Positions 16,510-25,141 of a DNA stretch of 64,000 nucleotides are shown here, piece after piece. A program made the position numbers and the translations under genes. Positions within the stretch are counted from its first letter, which is position 1. Every line of letters begins with the position of its first letter. This DNA is from Bacillus infantis NRRL B-14911 (GTDB lineage: Bacteria; Bacillota; Bacilli; Bacillales; Cytobacillaceae), in NCBI RefSeq assembly GCF_000473245.1, contig NC_022524.1, positions 2,628,501-2,692,500 on the forward strand, given 5' to 3'. The notes below the pieces were generated by a model. It ran no database searches and was not told where the DNA came from. It saw only the letters and a program-made list of their open reading frames with translations.

Positions 16510-17358
16510 CTATAGAACGTTTTGTTTATTCAGACGCGTCAGCGCCTTTTTCAGGCTGCCAAGGAAGACAAGCCCGTCCACCTCAAGTCCCAGATTAACC
16601 ATAGTCTGTGCTATTTCAGGACGGATGCCGGTAAAGATCACCTTGATGCCAAGAAGCTTGAGTGCATCAGTTACTTTAAAGAGCTCATTGGCCACCATTG
16701 TGTCCACGATCATCACACCTGATATATCAAGAATCAAGTGTGAAATACCCAAATCTCTAGACTTTTCAAGTGTTTCTTCCATCAAAAGCTGTGCCCTGTC
16801 AGTATCAATATCACCAATCAGCGGGAGGATGGCCACAGAGTCTGTGATCGGGACAACCGGTACAGAAAGCTCAAGGAACGCCTTTTTGGAATTATTCAAT
16901 GTTTCTGAATACGATCTCACATATGCCAGGCTGAAGGCATGGACCGCCGTATCCAGCAGTGGATCGATTGTTTCTATAATTTCAAAAACGGTTTCTGCTG
17001 CCAGTTCATTTTTGAGAACTTCTCTTTTGATTACTTTCCATATGTATTTCCTGTATAAAGCCGTATCCATGAGGGCCTCATCAAGCGACACACCTTGAAC
17101 ACACAGATTTTTCCCTGTTTCGGCTCCCCAGTTTTCAAAAACTCCTGATACTTCTTCCCCTTTGGATGACTTGATAAGACTGTCTCCAAACATGCTGATA
17201 AAAGCAGCTCTTAAATTCAAAATCTCTGTTTCATATTTGCTGATTTCTTCTCTTTCTATATCTGTCAGATCAGCGAATCGCTCTGTTTGGACCTGTTTGG
17301 CAATCTGCATTTTTTCCTGGTTAATTCTTTCCCCTATGTGTGCAAGTTCTCTTGTCAT
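16510..17358 (-). CDS. RsbR-family stressosome protein (STAS domain), first copy
   Basis: The protein has about 282 residues from ATG 17358, chosen for GGGGGAG upstream. The N-terminal ~150 residues are a non-haem globin-like sensor region. The C-terminal STAS domain begins near VVPITDSVAILPLIGDIDTDRA. The conserved GVMIVDTMVANELF contains the threonine phosphorylated by RsbT in RsbR proteins. RsbR paralogs form the stressosome with RsbS and RsbT and pass stress signals to SigB through RsbU. RsbS, RsbT and RsbU are not in this window. A second copy lies immediately to the right. Confidence 0.88.
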   Translation of the reverse strand: MTRELAHIGERINQEKMQIAKQVQTERFADLTDIEREEISKYETEILNLRAAFISMFGDSLIKSSKGEEVSGVFENWGAETGKNLCVQGVSLDEALMDTALYRKYIWKVIKREVLKNELAAETVFEIIETIDPLLDTAVHAFSLAYVRSYSETLNNSKKAFLELSVPVVPITDSVAILPLIGDIDTDRAQLLMEETLEKSRDLGISHLILDISGVMIVDTMVANELFKVTDALKLLGIKVIFTGIRPEIAQTMVNLGLEVDGLVFLGSLKKALTRLNKQNVL

Positions 17359-17551
17359 AAGCTCCCCCAACATGAATATACAAAAAATCTTTTTTTAGTT
17401 TATTTTATATTATTATAATGCTACCATTTCAAATTTCCTAGCTTTTCGATAACTAATTATGCTTTTTTCCAATATACCTTTAACCGTTTTTTTGGATGAT
17501 TAAACACTTTTTGAAAAATATATATGCTGCCGGATACCTGTGAAAATACAG

Positions 17552-17579
17552 AAAAGGAAGCTGCAGAATGACAGCTTCC
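17552..17579 (-). terminator. Terminator of the second RsbR-like gene
   Basis: GGAAGCTG (17556-17563) pairs with CAGCTTCC (17572-17579), and the minus strand continues with TTTTC. It ends the 17591-18424 gene. Confidence 0.8.
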
Positions 17580-17590
17580 AGAGGGTGGAT

Positions 17591-18424
17591 TTATTTAAGT
17601 GAATTGATGGCTCTCTCCAGGGTGGAAGTAACACTGATCCTGTCGAATGAGATTCCCAGCTGCACTGCCGTCTGGGCAATTTCTGGCCGGATGCCAGATA
17701 AAGTGCTCTTCACGCCAATCAGTGTAAGCGTCTCTATCAGCTGAAAAATCTGATGGGCAACCATAGTATCAATCATGACCACCCCTGACAGGTCGATGAA
17801 CAGATGGTTAACCTTTTTCTCATTGCATTCGAGCAGCGTGTGCTCAAGGATGAACTTGGCTCTTGCCGTATCGATATCGCCTACAAGCGGCAGCAATGCT
17901 GCATTATTATTAAGCGAAATGACCGGCGAGCTGAGTTCATTGATCATTTCCTGGCTGGCCTTGAGTCTGGCCTCAGAAAATTTATGGTTTTCCTGTGTGA
18001 ACCAGGTCATCACCTTGCTGAACGCCTTGATGATCAATCTGTTCCAGGTGTTGATCTGCTCCTGAGTATACTTGCCTTCATTTTCTCCGGTAAATTTTCC
18101 AACCAAATCAAGATACTGTTCCTGGGTGTTAAAGAACTCTCTTAAAATAAAGTGGACTGGAGTGCTCAAGTGCTCTTCATCCTGGGCTATAGAAAGAATC
18201 CACTGCTCAAATTCATGGAAAAACTGATCTTCATCCATGATAAAAATTTTGCAAAAATGCTCGTGGAAATCATGATTTTGCTGCTTGATTGTACGAATAA
18301 CATTTGGATTGGTCGAGCTGTATACTCCTTTTGGATCACTTTTGTCCAAAGAAGCATACCAGTCTTCTGTTAGCTGCCATGTTTTATCTACTAAGTATTC
18401 ATGTAAATCTTCATTTCTATGCAT
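17591..18424 (-). CDS. RsbR-family stressosome protein (STAS domain), second copy
   Basis: The protein has 277 residues. The N-terminal region (LTEDWYASLDKSDPKGVYSS, then FCKIFIMDEDQFFHEF) differs from the first copy. The STAS half is close to it: AALLPLVGDIDTARA, LSGVVMIDTMVAHQIFQLI with the RsbT-target threonine, and SGIRPEIAQTAVQLGI. It resembles RsbRA-to-RD paralogs, which give the stressosome different inputs. It has its own terminator and a separate upstream gap, so the two copies appear to be independent transcripts. Confidence 0.88.
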   Translation of the reverse strand: MHRNEDLHEYLVDKTWQLTEDWYASLDKSDPKGVYSSTNPNVIRTIKQQNHDFHEHFCKIFIMDEDQFFHEFEQWILSIAQDEEHLSTPVHFILREFFNTQEQYLDLVGKFTGENEGKYTQEQINTWNRLIIKAFSKVMTWFTQENHKFSEARLKASQEMINELSSPVISLNNNAALLPLVGDIDTARAKFILEHTLLECNEKKVNHLFIDLSGVVMIDTMVAHQIFQLIETLTLIGVKSTLSGIRPEIAQTAVQLGISFDRISVTSTLERAINSLK

Positions 18425-18528
18425 AGCTTCCCCTGAGACCTCTCTATTTAAGATATTTTTCCTTTACTATTGTAGCATTTCTGCTTACAAGGGTCATCTT
18501 TTAAACTGCATTGGAAAGTTAATTCCTT

Positions 18529-19440
18529 TCAGGCATTCCTGCTTTTGTTGAGCATCTCTTTAAATGCCCAAATACTGTTAAAAAAAGAAGGTTCGCAGCG
18601 GCCATTTTCTTTCCAGCTCCATGAAGCCGAGAGGATCGAATGGGCATATCCCCAGCTGATCAGCTTATCCCTTTCCAGGCCGGCTTTCTCAGCGAATAGG
18701 TTAATCCTTTTTGAGATGATAGATTCAGCATTTGTTTCAGGCAGCCGGTTGAGAAGGTACTGTATAACATCATATTCCTTTTCTCCGATCAGCCCTTTTG
18801 GATCGATGATAATCCAGCCATTTTTCCCGCCATCCAAGATATTATAGTGATGCAAATCTCCATGAAGAAGGAAATTGTCTGCTGTATTCCTTATGTTCTC
18901 AGCAAATATGCTGTTTGCTTCATTCAGCATTGAAGCTGTTATTGGTCCCAGCCCTTCCGGATTTTCACGGAGAATCCGCTGAAGACTTTGATGCCGCTCC
19001 TCCATCCCAGGCAAATCAGACGAATCCTGTGCAGGAACCCAAAGGTTCTTCATCAGATTTGCGGCAATCCCAGCGGCTTCTTCGTCGTCTACAACTCCAG
19101 CGAGAGTTGAACCTGGGGACACCTTTTCAAGGAGGAGAATGCCTTTTTCCACGTCAGCTTCAAATATTTTCACGACGCCCGGCCCTTTAAGCTGCTCCAG
19201 GGCATATGCCTCTCCTTTTGATTCCCCGCTGGGTACGGAGAGTTTCAGAACTGCCTCTGTTCCATTTGCCATGATAACGGGCGCCGCAAAATTATAGGAA
19301 AGCTTATAATACTCCCCTATTTTAAGCTTCCACCGCCGCTCGCATTCTTCTATTAAATCATCAAAGTTAGAAAGCCATTGTATGCCTTTCTCTTTATGTA
19401 CATTTATAATGGTTCTTTTAAACGCTTCTGGCAAGTCCAT
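18529..19440 (-). CDS. Aminoglycoside/hydroxyurea phosphotransferase-like kinase
   Basis: The protein has 303 residues. The pattern fits the APH(6)/hydroxyurea kinase group: an N-terminal lobe with AVLKLSVP lysine, then the catalytic HGDLHHYNIL loop and IIIDPKGLIGEKEYDV as the metal-binding aspartate region. Enzymes of this fold phosphorylate streptomycin or small metabolites. In Bacillus most copies are not proven resistance determinants, so the label is structural. It overlaps the upstream hydrolase by one base and shares its transcript. Confidence 0.83.
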   Translation of the reverse strand: MDLPEAFKRTIINVHKEKGIQWLSNFDDLIEECERRWKLKIGEYYKLSYNFAAPVIMANGTEAVLKLSVPSGESKGEAYALEQLKGPGVVKIFEADVEKGILLLEKVSPGSTLAGVVDDEEAAGIAANLMKNLWVPAQDSSDLPGMEERHQSLQRILRENPEGLGPITASMLNEANSIFAENIRNTADNFLLHGDLHHYNILDGGKNGWIIIDPKGLIGEKEYDVIQYLLNRLPETNAESIISKRINLFAEKAGLERDKLISWGYAHSILSASWSWKENGRCEPSFFNSIWAFKEMLNKSRNA

Positions 19441-20336
19441 TAAGAAGATAGCCTCCCTGATTTGAAGCTTTTATAAAAAGATATGACGGCGTCTGCAGCC
19501 TGGAAGGGAAACTGCAGCCAAACATACGCATGCAGTGAGTCGGGGATATAGGTAATGTAATGTTCCCGGATAAGGGAAGAAAAATGCTGGATGCTTTTTT
19601 CCGCCAGTCTGTTTTCAGACTCCTCCTGGCTAGGCAGAAAAAGAACAGGACAGCTGATTTTACAGTAATAGTCTTCCAGCCTGATATCCCAGCATGACGA
19701 AATAAAGCCGGCTAGGACATTCTTTGTAAAGCGATTCGCGAAGTGTCCGTTTACTTTTTGTTCCATCGTGCTTCTTATAAATGTTTCTGTATGTCTGTTC
19801 CAGATTTTAGCTTCCTTGAATTCTCCTTTCATTGACGAAAGATACTCTTCAGCTGACGAGTAAACAAGCTCTTTTTCATTATAAATGCTTGCCAGGAGCT
19901 CTGTTCTTTCTATCTCTGCCTCTTCTTTTGTTCCTTCCAGCAAGCTGTATTCACCCCAGCGATCATATAAACCGCCTTCACAAACAAGCGACTGGACCAT
20001 TTCGGGATGGGAGGCTGCGATGCTGAGCCCCACTTCTGCCCCCATGGAGCTTCCAATGATATGGCAGCATTCAATGCCTAATTCATTTAAAAGCAGGATG
20101 ATATCATCAGCCATTTCTTCAATATGGTAGCCGCTTTCAGGTTTTTCCGATTTACCATGTCCCCTCATATCCGGTGCAATCACACTATAGTCTGCAGAAA
20201 AATGCGGAAATATTCCATGCCATGCCTGCCATGTTCCTCCGCTGAAATGCAGGCACAGAATGACTGGTTTTTCAGAAAGACTATGAGCCACATTCAAACT
20301 TATACCATTTGGCAATTGAACTCTTCCTTCCTTCAT
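19440..20336 (-). CDS. Alpha/beta hydrolase
   Basis: The protein has 298 residues. VILCLHFSGGTWQAW supplies the oxyanion-hole region. The nucleophile elbow is GSSMGAEVG (Ser near residue 104), and HAYVWLQFPF near the C-terminus carries the probable catalytic histidine. APDMRGHGKSEKP is typical of the esterase/lipase-like subgroup. The substrate is unknown. It heads a two-gene unit with the phosphotransferase. Confidence 0.85.
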   Translation of the reverse strand: MKEGRVQLPNGISLNVAHSLSEKPVILCLHFSGGTWQAWHGIFPHFSADYSVIAPDMRGHGKSEKPESGYHIEEMADDIILLLNELGIECCHIIGSSMGAEVGLSIAASHPEMVQSLVCEGGLYDRWGEYSLLEGTKEEAEIERTELLASIYNEKELVYSSAEEYLSSMKGEFKEAKIWNRHTETFIRSTMEQKVNGHFANRFTKNVLAGFISSCWDIRLEDYYCKISCPVLFLPSQEESENRLAEKSIQHFSSLIREHYITYIPDSLHAYVWLQFPFQAADAVISFYKSFKSGRLSS

Positions 20337-20493
20337 GACAGTCCCCTTTCCCGTTCTATTCTCGAATTAGGGTAAATCCCCATTCAACCTTAATGATTAT
20401 TTTAAACTTTCTGTAATCAATTTCAAATCAATAACCTCTGCTGAATATGTCGATTTATTATTCAATCCCTCCTCTTGCCTTCCCCTCTAGATT

Positions 20494-20522
20494 CCGGTAA
20501 TATATGTATATTAATTTACCGG
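20494..20522. promoter_or_regulatory. Operator-like inverted repeat upstream of the MFS gene
   Basis: CCGGTAA (20494-20500) and TTACCGG (20516-20522) form a perfect seven-base inverted repeat around a 15-base AT-rich centre that includes TATATT-like sequence. The spacing suits a dimeric repressor over a promoter. I see no regulator gene nearby to match it. Confidence 0.45.
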
Positions 20523-20565
20523 AAGGGTGACAAAAGGGCGATGAACAACTAATTCTTTTTGGAAA

Positions 20566-20698
20566 ATGTTCGTAATTCATTTATACGATTCTTTTCTGGA
20601 TAGGATTGGTGCATCCCTTTGTTACAGTAAGCAGAATCCCTCTGCTCTGCTTTACACCCAAGGAGCCTCCTGACCAGAAAAAGCCAGGAGGTTTTTTT
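20566..20698 (+). promoter_or_regulatory. Candidate attenuator: upstream ORF plus terminator hairpin containing the MFS ribosome site
   Basis: A 35-codon frame runs from ATG 20566 to TGA 20671-20673. Its stop lies in the 5' arm of a hairpin, where AGCCTCCTG (20664-20672) pairs with CAGGAGGTT (20685-20693). The 3' arm is itself the Shine-Dalgarno of the MFS gene, and seven T (20692-20698) lead straight to its ATG. If formed, the stem would both terminate transcription and hide the ribosome site. A second hairpin (GTAAGCAGA 20627-20635 with TCTGC-T-TTAC 20646-20655) lies inside the frame. The upstream frame has only a weak ribosome site. Confidence 0.5.
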
Positions 20699-21949
20699 AT
20701 GACAGAAAATATGCTTGCAGAAAAAGCAGGCTTCGGAGCGCTGTTTCAAAATCGCGTTATCAGAACCATCCTGCTGTCCGTCTTTTTCCTGCAAATCGGG
20801 ATCTGGGTCCGAAATTACTCAATCCTTCTTTATGTAATTGAAAAAACAAATGAAAACCCGGTAGCCGTGTCTCTTATATCAGTCGCCGAATTTGCGCCGA
20901 TCTTCCTGTTTTCTTTTATCGGAGGGACATTTGCAGACAGGTGGAGGCCGAAAAGGACTATGGTATGGTGCGATTTATTAAGTGCTTTGTCCATATTTGC
21001 GGTGCTGCTGACCTTGCTCTTCGGAAGCTGGAAAGTGATCTTCTTTGCGACGCTTGTTTCTTCGATCTTATCCCAATTTTCCCAGCCTGCCGGCATGAAG
21101 CTTTTCAAGCTGCATGTACCGGCAGAATTGGTTCAGATGGGAATGTCTATTTACCAGACTGTATTTGCGCTTTTCATGATTCTTGGACCGATTATCGGAA
21201 CCTTTGTCTATCAGCGTTTCGGAATCATGACAGCCATTGCTGTTATGGGTATAGCTTTTATCCTCTCTGCCCTCATTCTGCTTATGCTGCCAGCTGACAG
21301 GGAATTGGATGAAACATCTGAAAGAAAATCACTGTTCCAGGAAATGAAGGATGGCTTCCGCTATGTCTGGAGCAGCAAGCCGCTTACCCTGCTCGGAGGC
21401 TGCTTTGCGGCTGCCGGCCTTGCTATCGGCCTTACCCAGCCGCTGGGCGTCTTTCTCATAACTGACAGGCTTGGCCTGCCAAAAGAGGAACTGCAATGGC
21501 TGATGACTGCATTTGGAGCCGGCATGATACTTGGCGGAGGCATTACTATAGCTCTTTCCAAGAAGGCTCAGCCCCAGCTGCTTCTTGCGCTTGGAATGGC
21601 AGCCAGTGCACTCGGCTTTATAGGAATGGGACTGTCCACCGCTTTCTGGCTCACACTTGCTGCACAATTTTTCTCCGGACTGTTTATGCCGTGCATCCAT
21701 ATCGGCATTAATACGATGATTCTTCAAAATACAGAAGAAAACTTTATCGGCAGGGTCAATGGCATCCTGAATCCCCTCTTTATGGGAGCAACCGTCATTA
21801 CCATGTCGATGTCCGGCTGGCTGCTCAGCAAGCTTTCCATCGTACTGATTTATGAAGCTTCAGCTGTGCTTTTGGCGGTTGGAATTCTTATCCTCCTGCC
21901 AATCATGGGCAGAAGCTCCGTTAAATCCGGGGTGAGCGAAAAGATTTAA
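20699..21949 (+). CDS. Major facilitator superfamily efflux transporter
   Basis: The protein has about 416 residues and 12 membrane helices. Start ATG 20699 has CAGGAGG seven bases upstream. A loop 2-3 motif A-like stretch, GGTFADRWRPKRTMVWCDLL, is visible. The overall pattern fits the MFS_3/macrolide-efflux-like group (FIGRVNGILNPLFMGATVI near residue 355). The likely role is drug or toxin export. The leader region looks built for conditional expression, as is common for antibiotic-resistance pumps in Firmicutes. A strong terminator follows. Confidence 0.88.
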   Translation: MTENMLAEKAGFGALFQNRVIRTILLSVFFLQIGIWVRNYSILLYVIEKTNENPVAVSLISVAEFAPIFLFSFIGGTFADRWRPKRTMVWCDLLSALSIFAVLLTLLFGSWKVIFFATLVSSILSQFSQPAGMKLFKLHVPAELVQMGMSIYQTVFALFMILGPIIGTFVYQRFGIMTAIAVMGIAFILSALILLMLPADRELDETSERKSLFQEMKDGFRYVWSSKPLTLLGGCFAAAGLAIGLTQPLGVFLITDRLGLPKEELQWLMTAFGAGMILGGGITIALSKKAQPQLLLALGMAASALGFIGMGLSTAFWLTLAAQFFSGLFMPCIHIGINTMILQNTEENFIGRVNGILNPLFMGATVITMSMSGWLLSKLSIVLIYEASAVLLAVGILILLPIMGRSSVKSGVSEKI

Positions 21950-21955
21950 TATCAG

Positions 21956-21985
21956 CTTGAGGCGATTTAGCCTCAAGTTTTTTTT
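21956..21985 (+). terminator. Terminator of the MFS gene
   Basis: CTTGAGGC (21956-21963) pairs with GCCTCAAG (21970-21977), followed by eight T. Confidence 0.9.
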
Positions 21986-22088
21986 CTTTTTAAAAAGATG
22001 AAATGAATTCCAGGCAGATTGGCAATACTACCCTTGTGCTTAACAGAAAGGCGGCACTCTGATGAGAGATAACTTAAGGAGGTTTATG

Positions 22089-22601
22089 ATGGGAATTTTA
22101 AGCGGCAACCCGAAGGAAGAACCGTTGCATTATGGCGAAGTATTTAGTATCTGGTCCTCCCAGCTTGCAGGAAATGCGATGATTGCAGGATATCAGACCA
22201 TGATGAACCATGCAGGTGACGGTGATCTTAAGAAGCTGTTGACTGAAGCGATTGAACTCGGCAAAGAAAATCGCAGGCAGGTAGAGGAACTGCTGAAAGA
22301 AAATGGAGTAGGCCTGCCGCCGGCACTGCCTGAACGGCCGGATGCGTGCCTGGATGACATCCCGGTTGGCGCAAGGGTTTCCGACATGGAAATAGCGGGA
22401 ACACTCTCAGCTGACATTGCCGCAGGGCTAGTTGCCTGCAGCCAGGTTATAGGTATGTCGATCCGTGAAGATGTAGCCATGATGTATGGGCAGTTCCACA
22501 CACAAAAAGCCCAGCTTGGCGCCAAGGTTTTGCGTCTGAATAAAGAAAAAGGCTGGCTGATCCCTCCTCCCCTGCATCTGTCTAAAGGGAAGGACTGCTA
22601 A
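22089..22601 (+). CDS. DUF3231 protein (spore coat F-like four-helix protein)
   Basis: The protein has about 170 residues from ATG 22089, with GGAGG six bases upstream; ATG 22086 and ATG 22062 are in frame. It has the DUF3231 pattern of ferritin-like helices (LHYGEVFSIWSSQLAGNAMIAG, then MYGQFHTQKAQLGAKVLRL) and the conserved GVGLPPALPERP turn. DUF3231 proteins are found in endospore formers and are often spore-associated. Most carry two such domains; this one has one. Confidence 0.85.
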   Translation: MGILSGNPKEEPLHYGEVFSIWSSQLAGNAMIAGYQTMMNHAGDGDLKKLLTEAIELGKENRRQVEELLKENGVGLPPALPERPDACLDDIPVGARVSDMEIAGTLSADIAAGLVACSQVIGMSIREDVAMMYGQFHTQKAQLGAKVLRLNKEKGWLIPPPLHLSKGKDC

Positions 22602-22650
22602 CTGCTAATCCGGTTCAGCTGTCCAGATTATGAGCTTTACTTTACTAATA

Positions 22651-22695
22651 AAATCAGTCTTGAGCCGTATAAAAATACAGCCGGGGCTGATTTTT
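22651..22695 (+). terminator. Terminator of the DUF3231 gene
   Basis: AAATCAG (22651-22657) pairs with CTGATTT (22687-22693), extended by one G-U and one C-G pair inside, then more T. The loop is long. Confidence 0.6.
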
Positions 22696-23218
22696 GATTT
22701 CTGCAGAATTTCTTACACTAATAATAGAAAATGAGTGATAAGGATAACTCTGATATGTCCGATAGTCAAAATAAGCTTGTTTGCTCTGAATTGTATTTCC
22801 ATGGGTTATGCTTGATCGCGCTCTGGCTGCTGTTTTAATCATTGTTTCTGATAAGGAAATATTGTTTTTAGAGCTTCTTTAATAAACATCTGTTTTAGCA
22901 TGATCAGCTAAGTGTCATTCAGGCGTTTCTTCCTTATTGCCTCCTTCACAAAAGCGAATACTTCCTTTTGTCCTGACTAGTCAGTCCGGCTGGCAGTCTT
23001 CTTGACATGGAATTATCCCAGGTTGCTTTCCTGGTTACATCTGCTGCTTTCCATTACTCGCCATCTCTATGACACTGCTGAAAATCTTGCTTAAACAAAG
23101 CGAATAGACTAATTTTCCCTTAGATTTAAAGGAGAATATTGGAAGTGCACCGAATATTGATAGAGGTTCCTCAGGTCAGCATGAGAGCCTTTTTATAATT
23201 GGATAAAGGATGATACTT
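22696..23218. other. Intergenic region without a recognisable gene
   Basis: About 520 bases. I find no supported frame, RNA gene or repeat array. AAAGGA at its right end is the ribosome site of the methyltransferase gene at 23219. Confidence 0.5.
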
Positions 23219-23968
23219 ATGAAAACAGAAATTCTAGAGAAAAACAAAGAAAGCTGGAACCTTTCAGCAGAGCGCTTTTTTGGCCGAAATCCGCTCCCTG
23301 AGTATGGTCCCCTGGCCCCTGTAGAAGATGAACTGAACCTGCTTGGCGACCCTGCCGGGAAAAAGGTGCTGGATATCGGCTGCGGCAGCGGGCATTCTCT
23401 TCTCTATATGGACGGGCGGGGTGCGGCAGAGCTTTGGGGCATTGATTTGTCGCCGAAGCAGATTCAAACGGCACAGCAGGTGCTCGGCGGTGCTGCAGCG
23501 CCAGTAAGACTTTTTGAATCCCCTATGGAGAATGATCCGGGGCTCCCTGATCAATATTTTGATATTGTCTATTCCATCTATGCTCTCGGCTGGACAACGA
23601 GCCTCGAGGAAACGCTGGGTAATATCCACAGGTTTTTAAAGCCTGGCGGCACTTTCATTTTCAGCTGGGAACATCCATTTTTCAGCAGAATCCGGTGCAA
23701 AGATTCCTCCATTATTATCGATAAGCCTTATCACGAAGAAGGCATTTATAACCATGAGGGGTGGAATACGCCTGCTTTTATGCAGCAGTATAAGGTAAGC
23801 ACCTATATCAATGCGCTGGTCAGCCAAGGTTTTAAAATCGAGAGAGTGATAGAAGAAGCATGCCTATCTGAGGAAGACAGGAAAAGGCACAGCAACCGCT
23901 GGTATTCCTATGAAAAAGCCCAATTTCTTCCGACAACTATCATTATTAAGAGCACAAAAGCTATTTAA
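23219..23968 (+). CDS. Class I SAM-dependent methyltransferase
   Basis: The protein has 249 residues. The SAM-binding motif I is VLDIGCGSGHSLLYM near residue 50, followed by the acidic residue WGIDLSPKQI. Motif FDIVYSIYALGWTTSLEETL and RFLKPGGTFIFSWEHP complete a Methyltransf_11-type fold. The substrate is unknown. ATG 23219 is preceded by AAAGGA nine bases upstream, better than the in-frame ATG at 23210. It is a single-gene unit. Confidence 0.88.
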   Translation: MKTEILEKNKESWNLSAERFFGRNPLPEYGPLAPVEDELNLLGDPAGKKVLDIGCGSGHSLLYMDGRGAAELWGIDLSPKQIQTAQQVLGGAAAPVRLFESPMENDPGLPDQYFDIVYSIYALGWTTSLEETLGNIHRFLKPGGTFIFSWEHPFFSRIRCKDSSIIIDKPYHEEGIYNHEGWNTPAFMQQYKVSTYINALVSQGFKIERVIEEACLSEEDRKRHSNRWYSYEKAQFLPTTIIIKSTKAI

Positions 23969-24065
23969 AGGATAAGAGCCGGGTACGCCCATGAATCTTA
24001 CTGCTTCATATGCAGCATCTTCACCGCTGCTTTGTATAGTCTTTTGTAACTATATGGGATTAAGA

Positions 24066-24191
24066 ATGATTAATGCGGAAACCGGCATGAATTATGGCAG
24101 ATATGGAAAGATTATTGCCGAAACAGGCCCGATTATAGGCATATCAGGAATGATTGTGAAGGTATCCGGAATGATCGTCCTTAATTTTGAT
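24066..24191. repeat. Degenerate tandem repeats with a period near 21 bp
   Basis: Successive units start near 24066, 24087, 24111, 24132, 24150 and 24171. They begin ATGATT, ATGAAT, ATTATT, ATTATA, ATGATT and ATGATC, and several end in CCGG or CAGG-type triplets. The plus strand stays open for 78 codons here, with a loose seven-residue pattern (IIAETGP, MIVKVSG). There is no ribosome site and no family match, so I treat it as repeat DNA and not as a gene. Confidence 0.5.
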
Positions 24192-24334
24192 GTAATCTCT
24201 TTAAATGTCGGGCGAAGCAGCTTCTAGATGTAATGCTCACCCTTCATTTTAAAGACTTCCCCCTAAAATTGATGCCATTTTCCAACGGAACAATGCAATC
24301 CCAGTATCAATCCTCCCCTAACCCCTGCCGCGCC

Positions 24335-24368
24335 AAAAAGTCCATACAAAATTGTATGGACTTTTTTT
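24335..24368. terminator. Bidirectional terminator right of the repeats
   Basis: AAAAAGTCCATACAA (24335-24349) pairs with TTGTATGGACTTTTT almost without a loop. T-runs lie on both strands. It ends the CBS gene from the right. Confidence 0.88.
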
Positions 24369-24386
24369 CTAAATAAAAGCGGCTGC

Positions 24387-24830
24387 TTATGTTGTCTTGC
24401 TCTGCTCCCCGGGAACAGACAAGTCCCTTTCTTTGAAGCTGCCTGCCAGATAATCGATAATTTCCCTTCTTCGGATCAATCCTATGAATACGCCGCTGTC
24501 GTCAGTAACAGGGACAAAATTCTGATTTAGTGATGAATTAATGATTTCTTCCATCTCACTGCTAACTAGCACTGGCTCATATGATCTATGAAGCGGCACA
24601 TCCTTCAGCATCACTCCCTGGATCTCATTAAAGTCGACCCTGCCCATGCTTTTGAGCTTCCATAACAAGTCTCCTTCCGACAAGGAACCTACATACTTTC
24701 CTTCTTTATTTAATATCGGAAAGGTTGTATAACGGTGATACTCCATTTTTTCCATGGCTTGCCTCATTGTCCAATGGTCGTAGACAAAAACCAGTTCATT
24801 TTTAGGCAATAAAAAAAACGCGATATTCAT
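24387..24830 (-). CDS. Two-CBS-domain protein
   Basis: The protein has 147 residues, essentially two CBS motifs. The first is around residues 15-60 (TMRQAMEKMEYHRYTTFPILNKEGKYVGSLSEGDLL). The second is around 75-130 (VPLHRSYEPVLVSSEM, then NFVPVTDDSGVFIGLIRRREII). CBS pairs bind adenine nucleotides such as AMP or c-di-AMP and act as sensors; a stand-alone pair usually acts on a partner protein. It resembles DarB/YkuL-type proteins only in general layout. Confidence 0.88.
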   Translation of the reverse strand: MNIAFFLLPKNELVFVYDHWTMRQAMEKMEYHRYTTFPILNKEGKYVGSLSEGDLLWKLKSMGRVDFNEIQGVMLKDVPLHRSYEPVLVSSEMEEIINSSLNQNFVPVTDDSGVFIGLIRRREIIDYLAGSFKERDLSVPGEQSKTT

Positions 24831-24874
24831 TACAGCTGATTCTCCTTCTTCTTATCAGTGAACACCTGCAGCAT

Positions 24875-25141
24875 TCAATCCGGCTTAATGGTTCCCTTGG
24901 GGTTATTGGGCACAAACTGTCCCTTGGCAATGAAAATGCCTAAACAGCCACATTCCTTTTCTTCCCTGAATACAGCCGCTCTAAAACGTACGCAGGTAAT
25001 TTACAGCACAAAAAGACCTATCCTGGCTCCAGGCAGCTTCTGCAAATTTGGATGCAAGGGGCTGCTCATTAGGCGGTCTAAAATGACCTCACTCGCTTTA
25101 GCCGACGAAGTTAGCTGACGGGCAGGATGGCGAAAGATCAT
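24875..25141 (-). pseudogene. Possible small gene interrupted by an in-frame TAA
   Basis: From ATG 25141, with AGGAGGG six bases upstream, a frame reads MIFRHPARQLTSSAKASEVI to TAA at 25001-25003 (46 codons). It continues in the same frame for 41 more codons through REEKECGCLGIFIAKGQFVP to TGA at 24875. The second half has protein-like composition. It ends 44 bases before the CBS gene on the same strand. I do not recognise the family. It may be a 46-residue gene, a broken 88-residue gene or chance. Confidence 0.35.

Noticed and set aside
18529-19440. Acquired aminoglycoside-resistance gene
   Set aside because: No mobile element and ordinary composition. The family is widespread as a chromosomal kinase of unknown substrate in Bacillus.
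23991-24227. 78-residue gene with MIVKVSG-like repeats
   Set aside because: No ribosome site and a period near 21 bases explain the open frame as repeat DNA.
24858-25118. 86-residue plus-strand gene
   Set aside because: No ribosome site, and the opposite strand has a better start with more protein-like sequence.
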